64,000 nt of DNA, taken from NCBI RefSeq assembly GCF_020510425.1, contig NZ_JAHBAH010000001.1, positions 310,001 to 374,000 on the forward strand, read 5' to 3'. The position numbers and the translations under genes were made by a program. This document shows positions 1-8,577 of the stretch, piece by piece (the stretch's first letter is position 1; the number at the start of each line of letters is the position of its first letter). This DNA is from Quatrionicoccus australiensis. Lineage in GTDB: Bacteria > Pseudomonadota > Gammaproteobacteria > Burkholderiales > Rhodocyclaceae. The notes below the pieces were generated by a model. It was not told where the DNA came from. It searched no databases and was given only the letters and a program-made list of their open reading frames with translations.

Positions 1-237
1 CGGATTGGGCGGCTGGCATAGCTGCCCGTACGCAGCCCCCAGGCTGCCCGATTTCCGCCCCTTCTGCAAAGACCCGATGGCGCATCGAAGTCGTTGGCAA
101 TCGCTTCGGCGCAGAGCCGCTGCGCAATTCCTGAGCACGAACGCAGCCACGCAGGAGAAATCAATTCGCGGCGCGCGGAACTCCATGGCGAACCGGCTGC
201 CTTAAGCCCGTCCATTAACGGAAGCAAGTCATCCCCC

Positions 238-630
238 ATGAAAACAGTGATCAGAGCCTTCTTCAAAACCCTGCGGATCGTCATCGGCCCCTTCATGCTG
301 CTCGGCGAGTTCGTCACCCGGCCCAAGGGGCTAGTGCGTCCCGCCGCAAGCCAGGCCGAGGTCGACCAGCAGTGCGCCAGCCTCGTCCTTTACCAGTACA
401 AGACCTGCCCGTTTTGCATCAAGGTACGCCAGGAAATGCGGCGTCTCGCCCTCAAGGTAGAACGGCTAGATGCGCAACACCCCGGAACCCACCGCGAGGC
501 GCTGATCAGCGGCGGCGGCAAGGCCAAGGTGCCCTGCCTGAAAATCACCGACCCGGCCGGCAATACGCAGTGGCTCTACGAATCCGGCGAGATCATCAAG
601 TACCTGCGCAGTCGTTTCGCCAGCGCCTGA
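238..630 (+). CDS. Glutaredoxin-like thiol-disulfide protein, membrane-anchored
   Basis: 130-residue protein with a glutaredoxin fold signature: a CPFC redox motif near residue 58 in the context YKTCPFCIKVR, followed by a VPCL cis-proline segment and a GEIIKYL C-terminal helix typical of the family. The first 35 residues hold a hydrophobic stretch (IVIGPFMLLGEF) that could anchor it to the inner membrane. Glutaredoxins reduce disulfides with glutathione; the substrate here is unknown. An upstream in-frame extension to 94 exists, but the ATG at 238 gives the compact family architecture, so it is preferred. No operon partner is evident. Confidence 0.8.
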   Translation: MKTVIRAFFKTLRIVIGPFMLLGEFVTRPKGLVRPAASQAEVDQQCASLVLYQYKTCPFCIKVRQEMRRLALKVERLDAQHPGTHREALISGGGKAKVPCLKITDPAGNTQWLYESGEIIKYLRSRFASA

Positions 631-693
631 AGCCCCCGGCCGAGAGGGAACGGCCGGCCCTTGGTTTGTGCCGGCAATTTGCACCTTTTTCAC

Positions 694-703
694 CGGTCGA
701 CCG
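694..703. repeat. Intergenic CGGTCGACCG palindrome, copy 1
   Basis: Perfect 10-bp palindrome between the glutaredoxin-like gene and the convergent oxidoreductase gene. Other noncoding copies lie at 11484 and 18146; a further copy at 5516 is coding. Confidence 0.5.
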
Positions 704-801
704 CCTGAGAGCCAGAACGAGCGAGCGAATCTGCCTCGCGGCGGGCGCAGGAAAAGCTGCGTTCAGACCGCCCCGCCGCAGCGCACGAACCCAGGCCCGC
801 G

Positions 802-1395
802 TTACGACCAGCGCGCCAACGCCCTTTCAATCCGCGAGGAAAAGCGCCGAACCTGAGCCGAATCGAGCTTCTCCGCCTGATACAGCGACAGCATCCCGAA
901 GCGGCAAGCCGGCGCGCAAGTGCCCAGCAACGCCGTTTTCAGGATGCGCCTGACCGGCTGCCACAGCAGCAGGCGATCCACCCACCACGGCGACCCGAGC
1001 GAAGTGATCGCCAGCGCGTGCTTCAGATTGAGCAGGCGCGGCCGAATCGGCCCCAGATCGCTGGCATGATCGTAAGCCACCCCAGGCCCCCAGACCCGGT
1101 CAAACCAGCCCTTCAAGATTGCCGGAAAACCGAACCACCAGGTCGGAAAAACCAGCACCAAAGCCTCAGCGGCGAGCAAGCGCTCAACCTGCCCGGCGAT
1201 GGCAGAAGCATCGAAAGGCAAACGGTAATAACTCTGCCGCTCGGCCTCGGTCAGCACCGGAGAAAACCCGGCGTCGTAAAGGTTCTCGACCACGACCTCG
1301 TGACCGGCGGCGGTCAGTGATTTGATGGCGACCTGTGCCAGGGCTTGGGTCAGGCTGTCGGGGAGAGGGTGAGCGATGACGACTAGGGTCTTCAT
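802..1395 (-). CDS. Flavodoxin-fold NAD(P)H oxidoreductase (quinone reductase/KefF-MdaB type)
   Basis: 197 residues. The N-terminus (KTLVVIAHPLPDS) is the phosphate-binding loop of flavodoxin-like NAD(P)H dehydrogenases, and FPTWWFGFPAILKGWFDRV around residue 85 is the conserved flavin-contacting segment of the NQO1/KefF/MdaB family. Such enzymes use FAD or FMN for two-electron reduction of quinones. The protein is cytoplasmic and stands alone on the minus strand, convergent with the glutaredoxin-like gene. The substrate cannot be read from the sequence. Confidence 0.85.
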   Translation of the reverse strand: MKTLVVIAHPLPDSLTQALAQVAIKSLTAAGHEVVVENLYDAGFSPVLTEAERQSYYRLPFDASAIAGQVERLLAAEALVLVFPTWWFGFPAILKGWFDRVWGPGVAYDHASDLGPIRPRLLNLKHALAITSLGSPWWVDRLLLWQPVRRILKTALLGTCAPACRFGMLSLYQAEKLDSAQVRRFSSRIERALARWS

Positions 1396-1485
1396 GGGGA
1401 ATGTCTAAAACCGAGCAACTGTTGAGAAGCAGAATATGCCGCATCGCCGCAAGCATCGCACCAGAAACACGAGCGGCTCCCCCGC

Positions 1486-2007
1486 TTAAAGCCGACAGCT
1501 CAGCACGAGACGCTCGCCCGCCCTGACTTCAACCTCGTCGTTCGTGATGCGGGAGATCTTGCCGGCCGACTCGTAAGTGTCGCCGCACAGTTTCCAGAAT
1601 ATCCGCAGGCCGGGAAGCAGATCGATTTCCCGTTGCAGCACAATACCCAGCGGATCGGCGTCAAACGCGGCAACCCGATAGAGGCGATAGCGAACCACTC
1701 CCGAGTTGGCTTCGTCGAGCATGCCGTCGATGAACGGCGCCGAGAAAGACATCACCAGCCAGCACAACAAGGTGATCGGCAGAACCGGCAAGGCGACAAT
1801 AAAGGCGGCCCGGCGAATGTCACCGCGCGGAGAAGCGAAGCCTGCCCAGACGAGACTGAAGGGAATGGCCAAGGCGAGCGCCAGACCAACCTGCTCATTG
1901 ATACCCCACAAATCGACCTCGAACGGAAAACCGGTCAGGCCGACACCTGAAATTGCAAGTAGGGCAGCGACAAATATCAGGCGGCGATTGACGGATGCGG
2001 GCGCCAT
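1486..2007 (-). CDS. Hypothetical inner-membrane protein
   Basis: 173 residues, not recognised. Three hydrophobic segments are visible (about residues 10-28, 40-58 and 67-88), followed by a soluble C-terminal half of about 80 residues that probably forms a small beta-rich domain. The last part contains a run of charged and glycine residues (AGKISRITNDEVEVRAGERLVLSC). No Shine-Dalgarno is obvious before the ATG. The function is unknown. Confidence 0.6.
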   Translation of the reverse strand: MAPASVNRRLIFVAALLAISGVGLTGFPFEVDLWGINEQVGLALALAIPFSLVWAGFASPRGDIRRAAFIVALPVLPITLLCWLVMSFSAPFIDGMLDEANSGVVRYRLYRVAAFDADPLGIVLQREIDLLPGLRIFWKLCGDTYESAGKISRITNDEVEVRAGERLVLSCRL

Positions 2008-2099
2008 TTTCAGTTATTTACACTCAAATCGAAATAGGCAGAGAAAGTGTTAGTTTTAATTAAAAATTTAATCACTCCAACCTCTATGCATCATTTGCC

Positions 2100-2564
2100 C
2101 TAGGCATTGGGGAATCTGACTGAAACAGGGCCACGTTGTTTGGCTCTGACGACGACGCTATGAGCGAGTTTGTCGTGCCAACTTTGTTTCCTGTTATCAA
2201 AGCCTACCCAGATCAGTCCAAGCCCAAGCGGGATCGCAGATACAAAATATGCCAGGTATCTCCCGATGCTTTGGCCGACAGAGAGCGCAGCGCCAGAGTC
2301 GGCATCTAAAACGCGTAGCGACAATGCCATCTTCCCCGGAGTGGCTTGCTTTCGTGTCCAAAACCAGACCGAGCCAACAGCGGGAAGAACCCAGGAAATA
2401 AGAAAATCAGCAGGGCCGGAAATCACGCTCTCCGAATCAAAATACTTCCAGCCGTAAATTGAAATGAGAAGCGGAAATGTAATTACCATGATCAATATTG
2501 TATCGATGAGGGCAGCCCCCACACGCACCCAGAAGCCTGCATATTCAAAAGATGACTCATCCAT
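2100..2564 (-). CDS. RDD-family membrane protein
   Basis: 154 residues. The segment YAGFWVRVGAALIDTILIM carries the R...D pattern that names the RDD family, followed by several membrane segments and the late conserved NRKQSWHDKLAHSVVV motif. RDD proteins are small multi-pass membrane proteins, some linked to ion transport, usually of unknown substrate. The ATG at 2564 is preceded by GTGGAG at 8-nt spacing, better than the upstream in-frame alternative at 2615. Its codon use is more AT-rich than the host genes and resembles the neighbouring OLD nuclease gene. Confidence 0.85.
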   Translation of the reverse strand: MDESSFEYAGFWVRVGAALIDTILIMVITFPLLISIYGWKYFDSESVISGPADFLISWVLPAVGSVWFWTRKQATPGKMALSLRVLDADSGAALSVGQSIGRYLAYFVSAIPLGLGLIWVGFDNRKQSWHDKLAHSVVVRAKQRGPVSVRFPNA

Positions 2565-2624
2565 AAATACTCCACTTAAAAACTTGACAAACAAAACAAA
2601 CCCACCCCGCCCCATTAAAAAAAT

Positions 2625-2637
2625 GGGGTCTGACCCC
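2625..2637. repeat. GGGGTC-T-GACCCC palindrome
   Basis: Perfect 6-bp inverted repeat with a one-base centre, between the OLD nuclease gene and the RDD gene. It may act as a terminator-like hairpin or be a stray mobile-element end; nothing in the sequence decides. Confidence 0.4.
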
Positions 2638-2665
2638 TATTGTTCTTTGTTTGCTATTTTTTAAC

Positions 2666-4228
2666 CTATTGCTGAGATAGTAATTTTGAAACCAGACTAA
2701 CAAGAGACTCAAACTCACCTGAATGAGCTTGACACACACCTGTTGTAAAAAAATTAAGGCAAACCTTCTGATCTAGGCCAAGATTATTCGAAATTTCAAA
2801 AAATTCGTTATGTTTTCCGGCTTGAAGACCGTACTCAAGTACATCAGACAAAACATCACAATCGCTTGATGTAAGTTTTGATAGCAATTCAAGACAGCTC
2901 GTGCTTTTCTGAACAATCCATGCTTCTGGCCAAGTATCGCCAGGCAAATAGGCAATGCGATTTTTATACCAACCAACAAAATCAATTCCAATATTTTCGG
3001 CCATTTTTTCGGCGTGCTTCATATTATTATTTTCATTGTTTCGCTGATCGCCATCGAATATAGCCAAAGTCTGTCGTTCTTCACCGCGAATGTAAATTGC
3101 AGCTAGTTGCCTAGCAAGGGCTGAGGCAGAACCAATTACTGTTATCTTTACTCGAGAACGAATGTGTGCCGGCAAGCTTGATTGCAATAGCGATTTCGCC
3201 ACCTCATCCTCAACCATAATATCAATTTCATTACCAGGAATAGCCGCCATCTTTGCAAAAGCGAATTCAGACGAAATGGAGTCCGTTAGTTTAGTCTTTC
3301 CATTTATGCACTCAACGAAATATCTAGCATCATATGGCAAACAGTCGAATATTTCCTTGGAGTGAGTAGTGCATATAACTTGCGTGTGTGTTTCCAAACA
3401 CACGTCTTTAAGCCTATCAATAAATTTCCTTTGAGCTTCAGCATGAAGTCCAAGCTCAACCTCATCCATGACAAGCAGAGCCCCTTCTCCACAAGAGTAA
3501 ATGGTCGAAAATATTTCAAACAGTGCATTCTCTCCGGCCCCCATATTAAATCCAGAGTAGACTGAATTATTAATTTTAACGAGCGGGAGGCTATATTTTG
3601 TATGACGAAGGTAGCTAAACTTGTCATAAGATTTATTTAAAATATAGCCAACCGCATCCTTTACCTTATCCTCCCAACCCATAGGCTGAGTATCTTTAAA
3701 AACTCTGGAATAAGAACGTGACTGGCTTCTCTCGCTATGAGGAACAATTCTTTCGATGCCAAGAAACACCACATCCCGCTTAACGCGATCAGCATAGTTA
3801 TTCCACTTCCCCCCTTTGCTTTTCCAGCGGCGTTGATGCCCAACTCCTCTTCCATCAGGAAACGAATCTGTTTTTCTCCACTTGTCATAAGCAATACCGT
3901 AGCGAATATCAATCCCTTGAGGTGGCACTTCTTCTGGATGCTGGACGAAAAAGTCTGAAAATGTAAAGTAAGAAACTTTTCTCTTTGGAAGCTTAAATCC
4001 ATTTCGATTATTGTGAAATGCACAACATGCCAAAGCCAAAATTGTTGACTTTCCCGCACCATTTTTCCCAGCAATTGCTGTAATTGGAAAGTTAAAATTA
4101 ATGTCTAGTGAATTTATCCCTCGCAATTCGCCTTCTTTGAGAAAAATTCTACGCAAGGCAGCGTGAGCATAATCATTTAAGTAACGATTACGGAGCGTTT
4201 TATCTTTCTGACTCTCTCGATATTTCAT
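2666..4228 (-). CDS. OLD-family ATP-dependent endonuclease (ABC-type ATPase plus TOPRIM)
   Basis: 520 residues. Walker A GKNGAGKST lies at about 54-62, an ABC-signature-like FNMGAGENA at 227-235, Walker B LLVMDE at 251-256 and an H-loop CTTHS at 286-290. A C-terminal TOPRIM-like region follows, with VEDE near 339-342 and FDGD at 391-394. This is the layout of OLD/GajA-type nucleases, which couple an ATPase to DNA cleavage and often serve in anti-phage defence. The gene is distinctly AT-rich against its GC-rich surroundings, which suggests horizontal transfer. Its 5' neighbour is the remains of a NERD/UvrD helicase (4273-4600). A stand-alone OLD protein is the alternative to a Gabija-like origin. 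Confidence 0.85.
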   Translation of the reverse strand: MKYRESQKDKTLRNRYLNDYAHAALRRIFLKEGELRGINSLDINFNFPITAIAGKNGAGKSTILALACCAFHNNRNGFKLPKRKVSYFTFSDFFVQHPEEVPPQGIDIRYGIAYDKWRKTDSFPDGRGVGHQRRWKSKGGKWNNYADRVKRDVVFLGIERIVPHSERSQSRSYSRVFKDTQPMGWEDKVKDAVGYILNKSYDKFSYLRHTKYSLPLVKINNSVYSGFNMGAGENALFEIFSTIYSCGEGALLVMDEVELGLHAEAQRKFIDRLKDVCLETHTQVICTTHSKEIFDCLPYDARYFVECINGKTKLTDSISSEFAFAKMAAIPGNEIDIMVEDEVAKSLLQSSLPAHIRSRVKITVIGSASALARQLAAIYIRGEERQTLAIFDGDQRNNENNNMKHAEKMAENIGIDFVGWYKNRIAYLPGDTWPEAWIVQKSTSCLELLSKLTSSDCDVLSDVLEYGLQAGKHNEFFEISNNLGLDQKVCLNFFTTGVCQAHSGEFESLVSLVSKLLSQQ

Positions 4229-4272
4229 TATTTAATTCCGTCAATAATAAAAAACCATGACATGCACGGACA

Positions 4273-4600
4273 TCACGTTTCACTCCCAACTATCACCAAA
4301 TCCCGCATAGCCCGAGTCATCGCCACATACAACAACCGCGCCTCCTCATCATTCCGCTCTTCATCCACCGCCCTACCCGCCCTCCCCCCGGAATCGTAAC
4401 TAGCGGAAACGCCAGTCCCTTTCAGCTACGCATGGTCAAAAACCTCACGGTATCGTCCTGCTAAACGAAGATGATGTCGTCCTGATAAATCATCGGGAAT
4501 GCACGTTACGCGGGCCGAGCGGTACGTCGAACCAGAGCAGCCAGTCGTCTTTGAGCTTCTGCTCGAGGCGGTAGGCGAGACGTTTTTCGCCACCGGTCAT
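4273..4600 (-). pseudogene. Remnant of a NERD-domain/UvrD-type superfamily I helicase
   Basis: Both ends of a helicase gene are readable but the middle is gone. From an ATG at 4600 about 36 codons read MTGGEKRLAYRLEQKL and then WLLWFDVPLGP, matching the start of NERD (nuclease-related) domains, before a stop. Near the other end the reading frame gives DEEARLLYVAMTRAMRDLV and stops at 4273; this is helicase motif VI of UvrD-like enzymes. The two pieces are separated by about 90 frame-broken bases, so a large internal deletion with frameshift is inferred. It lies just 5' of the OLD nuclease on the same strand. Confidence 0.7.
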
Positions 4601-4795
4601 GCGCGAAACACACACGCCGATTGCCGGAATCAAAGACGCCACGACCACCCTTCCGTTTTGTTATGAATTTGTAATGGGAAAATTATGCCATAGGCCATAT
4701 CCCGTTCGGCTGAAAATAGCTTGGACAGCTTTCGCGCTGCCAGCCTCTCCCCGATTCGGCGTTACGATGTCGCCCCCTTCGCCCAGGAAAATCGC

Positions 4796-5443
4796 ATGCA
4801 AAACCTCGTCGACCGTATCGCCGCCCGGATCAAGGCCAAGTTTTTGTCGGAAAGCTCGGGCCATGACTGGCATCACATTCATCGCGTCTGGCAGCTGGCG
4901 CGGCAGATTGCCGAGCGCGAGGGGGCCGACCTGGTGATTGCCGAACTCGGGGCGCTGGTGCATGACATCGCCGACTGGAAGTTCCACGGCGGCGACGACA
5001 GTGTCGGGCCGCGTGAAGCGCGCTTGTTGCTCAGCGAGGAAGGTGCGCCGGCGGCGGTGATCGAGGCGGTGGTCGAGATCGTCGCCAGCATTTCCTACAA
5101 GGGTGCTGGCGTGGCGACGCCGATGCGGTCGCTGGAGGGGCGTTGCGTGCAGGATGCCGACCGCCTGGATGCGATCGGCGCGATCGGCATTGCCCGCTGT
5201 TTTGCTTACGGCGGCCACGCCGGGCGCTTGATGCACGATCCGGACGAGCCGCCGGTGCTGCACCAGACGGCGGCGGCCTACAAGGCGTCGAAGGGCGCCA
5301 GCCTGAATCACTTCTACGAGAAGCTGTTTCTCCTCAAGGACCGCATGAACACGCCGACCGGCCGCGCCCTGGCCGAGCCGCGGCATCAGTTCATGCAGGA
5401 TTTCGTGGCGCAGTTTCTCGCCGAGTGGAACGTGTCGGCTTGA
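4796..5443 (+). CDS. HD-domain phosphohydrolase (YedJ-like)
   Basis: 215 residues. The metal-binding HD signature is spread as HDWHHIHRVW (about 23-32), LVHDIADWK (about 56-64) and a later CVQDADRLDAIG (about 116-127), the pattern of the YedJ branch of the HD superfamily. These are cytosolic metal-dependent phosphohydrolases whose physiological nucleotide substrate is not settled. The ATG at 4796 has AGGAAA just upstream and avoids an in-frame 25-codon extension. It is convergent with the GGDEF/EAL gene, 3 bases away. Confidence 0.85.
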   Translation: MQNLVDRIAARIKAKFLSESSGHDWHHIHRVWQLARQIAEREGADLVIAELGALVHDIADWKFHGGDDSVGPREARLLLSEEGAPAAVIEAVVEIVASISYKGAGVATPMRSLEGRCVQDADRLDAIGAIGIARCFAYGGHAGRLMHDPDEPPVLHQTAAAYKASKGASLNHFYEKLFLLKDRMNTPTGRALAEPRHQFMQDFVAQFLAEWNVSA

Positions 5444-5446
5444 ATT

Positions 5447-7411
5447 TCAGGCGCCGAGTGAGGGGCCGCTGTGCGCGGCGCTCATGAACTGGCGGCGAAA
5501 ATCGGCTTCGCAGACCGGTCGACCGCTGAGAAAACCCTGATGCACGTCGCAGACCAGGTCGCGCAGCATCAGTAGCTGGCCCTCGGTTTCGACACCTTCG
5601 GCGACGACTTCGAGGCCGAGGTTGTGGGCCATGACGATAATCGCCGGCACCAGCGCCGAAGCACCGGTGTAATTGCCTTCTTCGTCGATCAGCGACATGA
5701 CGAAGCTGCGGTCGATCTTGAGGCTGTTGAAGGGCAGCCGGTGCAGGTAGGAAAGCGACGAGTAGCCGGTGCCGAAATCGTCGAGCGCCAGCCGGAAGCC
5801 GTGCCGGCGCATCGCATGCAGGGTGTCGACGTGGTCGCCTTCGGCCTGCAGCAGCATCGACTCGGTGACTTCGAGTTCAATCTGGGCGGGCGCCACGCCA
5901 TGTCGCGCGCAAACCGAGATCACACGCTCCAGCAATTTGCCGTTCCAGAACTGGCGTGGCGAGAGATTGACCGCCATGCGCAGCGGCCGGGCCGAGCAAC
6001 GGTTCCAGCCGGCCAGGCAGGTGATCGCCTGTTCCAGCACCCAGTCGCCGAGCGGCACGATGAGGCCGGTTTCTTCGGCAACCGAGATGAAGCGCTCGGG
6101 CGGAATCCACTGTTCGCCATCCCGCCAGCGCAACAGCGCCTCGGCACCGAGCAGTTCGCCACTGGCGGTATCGAACTGCGGCTGATAGTGCAGCTCGAAC
6201 GCCCGCTGCTCGATGGCCAGACGCAGGCGGGCCTCGATCGAGGCCCGCTGCAGCACGCGTTCCTTCATCAGCGGCGTATGCCGGCAAACCCGGCCACCGC
6301 CCTGCCCCTTGGCCGCGTACATCGCAGTATCGGCATTGCGCAGCAGCTGTTCGGCATCCTCGGCATCGTTCGGATAAATGCTCAGGCCGATGCTGGCGCC
6401 AACATGCAGGTGGTTGCCGTCGGTGACGAAAGGCGCGTTGAGCTGGTCAAGAAAAAGCAGCGCCCGCGCCTCGGCAAGCGCCGGATTGACCAGGCCGGGC
6501 AGGAGGACGATGAACTCGTCGCCGCCCTGGCGCACCAGCGTGTCTTCGTCCCGCGTCACGGTACGCAGGCGGGCCGCGACTTCCTGCAACAAATGGTCGC
6601 CCAGACGATGGCCGAGCGAGTCGTTGATGTCCTTGAAGCGGTCGAGATCGATAAACAACAGCGCACAACCGCCCTCACCGGACATCGCCAAAGCCAGCCG
6701 CTCGGCGAGCATGAAGCGATTGGCTAGGCCGGTCAGCCGGTCGTGCTCGACGAGATAGCGCATTTCATCTTCATGCAGCTTGCGCTCGGTAATATCGGTC
6801 ACCGATCCGGCCATCTGGTAGGCGACACCATGCCGGTCGCGTACCGCGATGCCGCGCGAGGCAATCCAGCGGTATTCGCCATTGCTCGCCCGGACCCGGT
6901 ATTCGCAATAAAAGAACGGCGTGCGTGCTTTCAGGTGATCGGCCACCGTCCGGTTGTAATGCGCCCTGTCCTCTGGATGCACCAGTTCCAGCCAGGCATG
7001 CGTGTCGGGCAGGAAGTTCTCGCTGTAGCCAAGGATTTCGAGCAGGCGGGCGCCCACGTTAAGGCGCTTGCTGACCGGATCCCATTCCCAGAAACCGTCA
7101 TGGGCGGCTTCCATGGCGAGGCGGTAGGCGCGCTGCGTCGTCCATAGACGCCGCAACTGGATAGCGACGAAATAGCTGCCGCAGAGGATGCACAGGGCCA
7201 GGCTGCCGCGCACCAGCGGCGAAGAATGCGCCAGCCAGAGCAACAGGAGCAGCCCGCCCAGCACCAGCAAGGCACCGACCTGCAAGCCGATCATCCGGCT
7301 GACCGGGCGACGCAAGCCCTCCGCAGCCACGTTGCCGGCAGCAATCTGGTGAGGCAGAGTGGAATGGTCGCGAATCGACATTTGTCTGGTGGTTACGAGA
7401 TGGTTGGCCAT
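5447..7411 (-). CDS. PAS-GGDEF-EAL c-di-GMP turnover protein
   Basis: 654 residues. Two membrane segments lie at about 43-85, then a PAS/PAC sensor (about 95-215), a GGDEF domain with intact RQGGDEF near 297, and an EAL domain with AEALLRW near 427 and a DDFGTGYSSL loop. Both catalytic signatures are intact, so the protein could make or break cyclic di-GMP; in many such fusions EAL dominates. Neither in-frame start (7411 or MSIRD at 7381) has a clear Shine-Dalgarno. It is divergent from a solute-binding protein and second cyclase at 7.8-10.2 kb, which may share its regulatory role. Confidence 0.9.
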   Translation of the reverse strand: MANHLVTTRQMSIRDHSTLPHQIAAGNVAAEGLRRPVSRMIGLQVGALLVLGGLLLLLWLAHSSPLVRGSLALCILCGSYFVAIQLRRLWTTQRAYRLAMEAAHDGFWEWDPVSKRLNVGARLLEILGYSENFLPDTHAWLELVHPEDRAHYNRTVADHLKARTPFFYCEYRVRASNGEYRWIASRGIAVRDRHGVAYQMAGSVTDITERKLHEDEMRYLVEHDRLTGLANRFMLAERLALAMSGEGGCALLFIDLDRFKDINDSLGHRLGDHLLQEVAARLRTVTRDEDTLVRQGGDEFIVLLPGLVNPALAEARALLFLDQLNAPFVTDGNHLHVGASIGLSIYPNDAEDAEQLLRNADTAMYAAKGQGGGRVCRHTPLMKERVLQRASIEARLRLAIEQRAFELHYQPQFDTASGELLGAEALLRWRDGEQWIPPERFISVAEETGLIVPLGDWVLEQAITCLAGWNRCSARPLRMAVNLSPRQFWNGKLLERVISVCARHGVAPAQIELEVTESMLLQAEGDHVDTLHAMRRHGFRLALDDFGTGYSSLSYLHRLPFNSLKIDRSFVMSLIDEEGNYTGASALVPAIIVMAHNLGLEVVAEGVETEGQLLMLRDLVCDVHQGFLSGRPVCEADFRRQFMSAAHSGPSLGA

Positions 7412-7787
7412 GCATGGCTACTGCCGGCCACGCAGTATCCCGGCCCTTTCCCTTGCAGGTCAAGACTCCTCTTCGCCGTTGCAGGAATCGCCCGGCAGGA
7501 TTATTCCCGCAGCAAGATTACCGATGGATAAGACCGGCCGGCCAGCGCTTGTCGCGGCGTGCTTTGCGTGAAAAAGCAGCCGGGCACGGATATTCGTCGA
7601 AGATATTTGCATGCCTTGCGCGCAAAACTTCGCCGGCCACGCCGTTTGCCGGCCAATTGCAAAACCGGCTGATGACTGCGCCAAGGCAAGCAGCATCAGG
7701 GTTTTTACTGCTCGCGGTTTCGCAATGTTTCGGTATGATTGAGCAACAATTTGAACAAATAGTCACACCTCCCCCCGGAGACCGACG
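7412..7787. other. Intergenic region without a gene
   Basis: 376 bases between divergent c-di-GMP-related genes. No coding pattern or c-di-GMP riboswitch consensus was recognised. Promoters for both directions are expected here but no clear boxes were identified. Confidence 0.5.
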
Positions 7788-8570
7788 ATGATCGTACGCA
7801 TAGCTTTCGCCTTACTGCTCTCGCTCGGCAGCCTTGCTGGCGTGAACGCAGCAACGCCTGACTGTTCCCGCCCCTACACGCTGGCCCTGCATGATCACGG
7901 CCTGCTCTACTCCGCCGACACCGATACCGGCATCGACAAGGATGTCGCCGAGGAACTGGTCCGGCGCAGCGGCTGCAAAGTCACTGTCAGCCTGATGCCA
8001 CGCGCCCGCATCTGGCAACTGATCGAGTCCGGCGCGCTCGACTTCAGCCTTTCCGGCATTGCCAATGCCGACCGTGAAAAATTCGCCACCTTTGCCTGGT
8101 ATTTCAGCAACCGCTACTACCTGCTGGTGCGCAAGGACATCAACGTCCGCCAGATCAACGATTTCGTGCAAAACAACGCCCTGCAACTGGGCGTCATCCG
8201 CAGCTTCCGCTACAGCGAATCCGCCAACCGGCTGGTCGACCGGCTGCAGGCCGATAACCGCCTGAGCCTGTCGAGCGGGCTGTCGCCGCTTTATCAGGCG
8301 CTGCAACTCAATCGCATCCAGGGCATGATCATCGAACCCTTCGACTACCCGAGCCTGGAAGAAAAGAAGATCCGCGAGTTCACGACGGTCATCGAATTCA
8401 ACGACCCGGCCGTACCGCATGGCCTGATCATGTCGAGAAAAGCCCTGCCGGTCGCCGAACAGGAAAAATGGCGGGCCCTGATCGCCGGCATGCGCAACGA
8501 TGGCGCGATGCGCCGGATTTTCGAGAAGTACTTCAAGCCGGACCAGGCTGCCGCCATGGTCGACTTCTAA
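7788..8570 (+). CDS. Periplasmic solute-binding protein, family 3
   Basis: 260 residues with a signal peptide (MIVRIAFALLLSLGSLAGVNA, cleavage near residue 21-22) and the type-II fold of amino-acid binding proteins: TGIDKDVAEELVRRSG, then RAREKFATFAWYF-like and NRLVDRL segments. The start is supported by GGAGACCGACG before ATG. No ABC permease is adjacent; instead a CHASE-GGDEF cyclase follows 7 bases downstream. It is therefore more likely a sensory binding protein feeding c-di-GMP signalling than a transport component, though that is inference. Confidence 0.85.
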   Translation: MIVRIAFALLLSLGSLAGVNAATPDCSRPYTLALHDHGLLYSADTDTGIDKDVAEELVRRSGCKVTVSLMPRARIWQLIESGALDFSLSGIANADREKFATFAWYFSNRYYLLVRKDINVRQINDFVQNNALQLGVIRSFRYSESANRLVDRLQADNRLSLSSGLSPLYQALQLNRIQGMIIEPFDYPSLEEKKIREFTTVIEFNDPAVPHGLIMSRKALPVAEQEKWRALIAGMRNDGAMRRIFEKYFKPDQAAAMVDF

Positions 8571-8577
8571 ACGGCTC

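Noticed and set aside
5..205. Short frames at the left edge before the glutaredoxin-like gene
   Set aside because: No ribosome site or domain; could be the edge of an upstream feature but nothing supports a gene.
5624..6727. 367-residue frame antisense to the GGDEF-EAL gene
   Set aside because: Antisense shadow without domain content.
7412..7787. Possible c-di-GMP riboswitch between c-di-GMP genes
   Set aside because: Searched by eye for GEMM-I hallmarks on both strands; not found.
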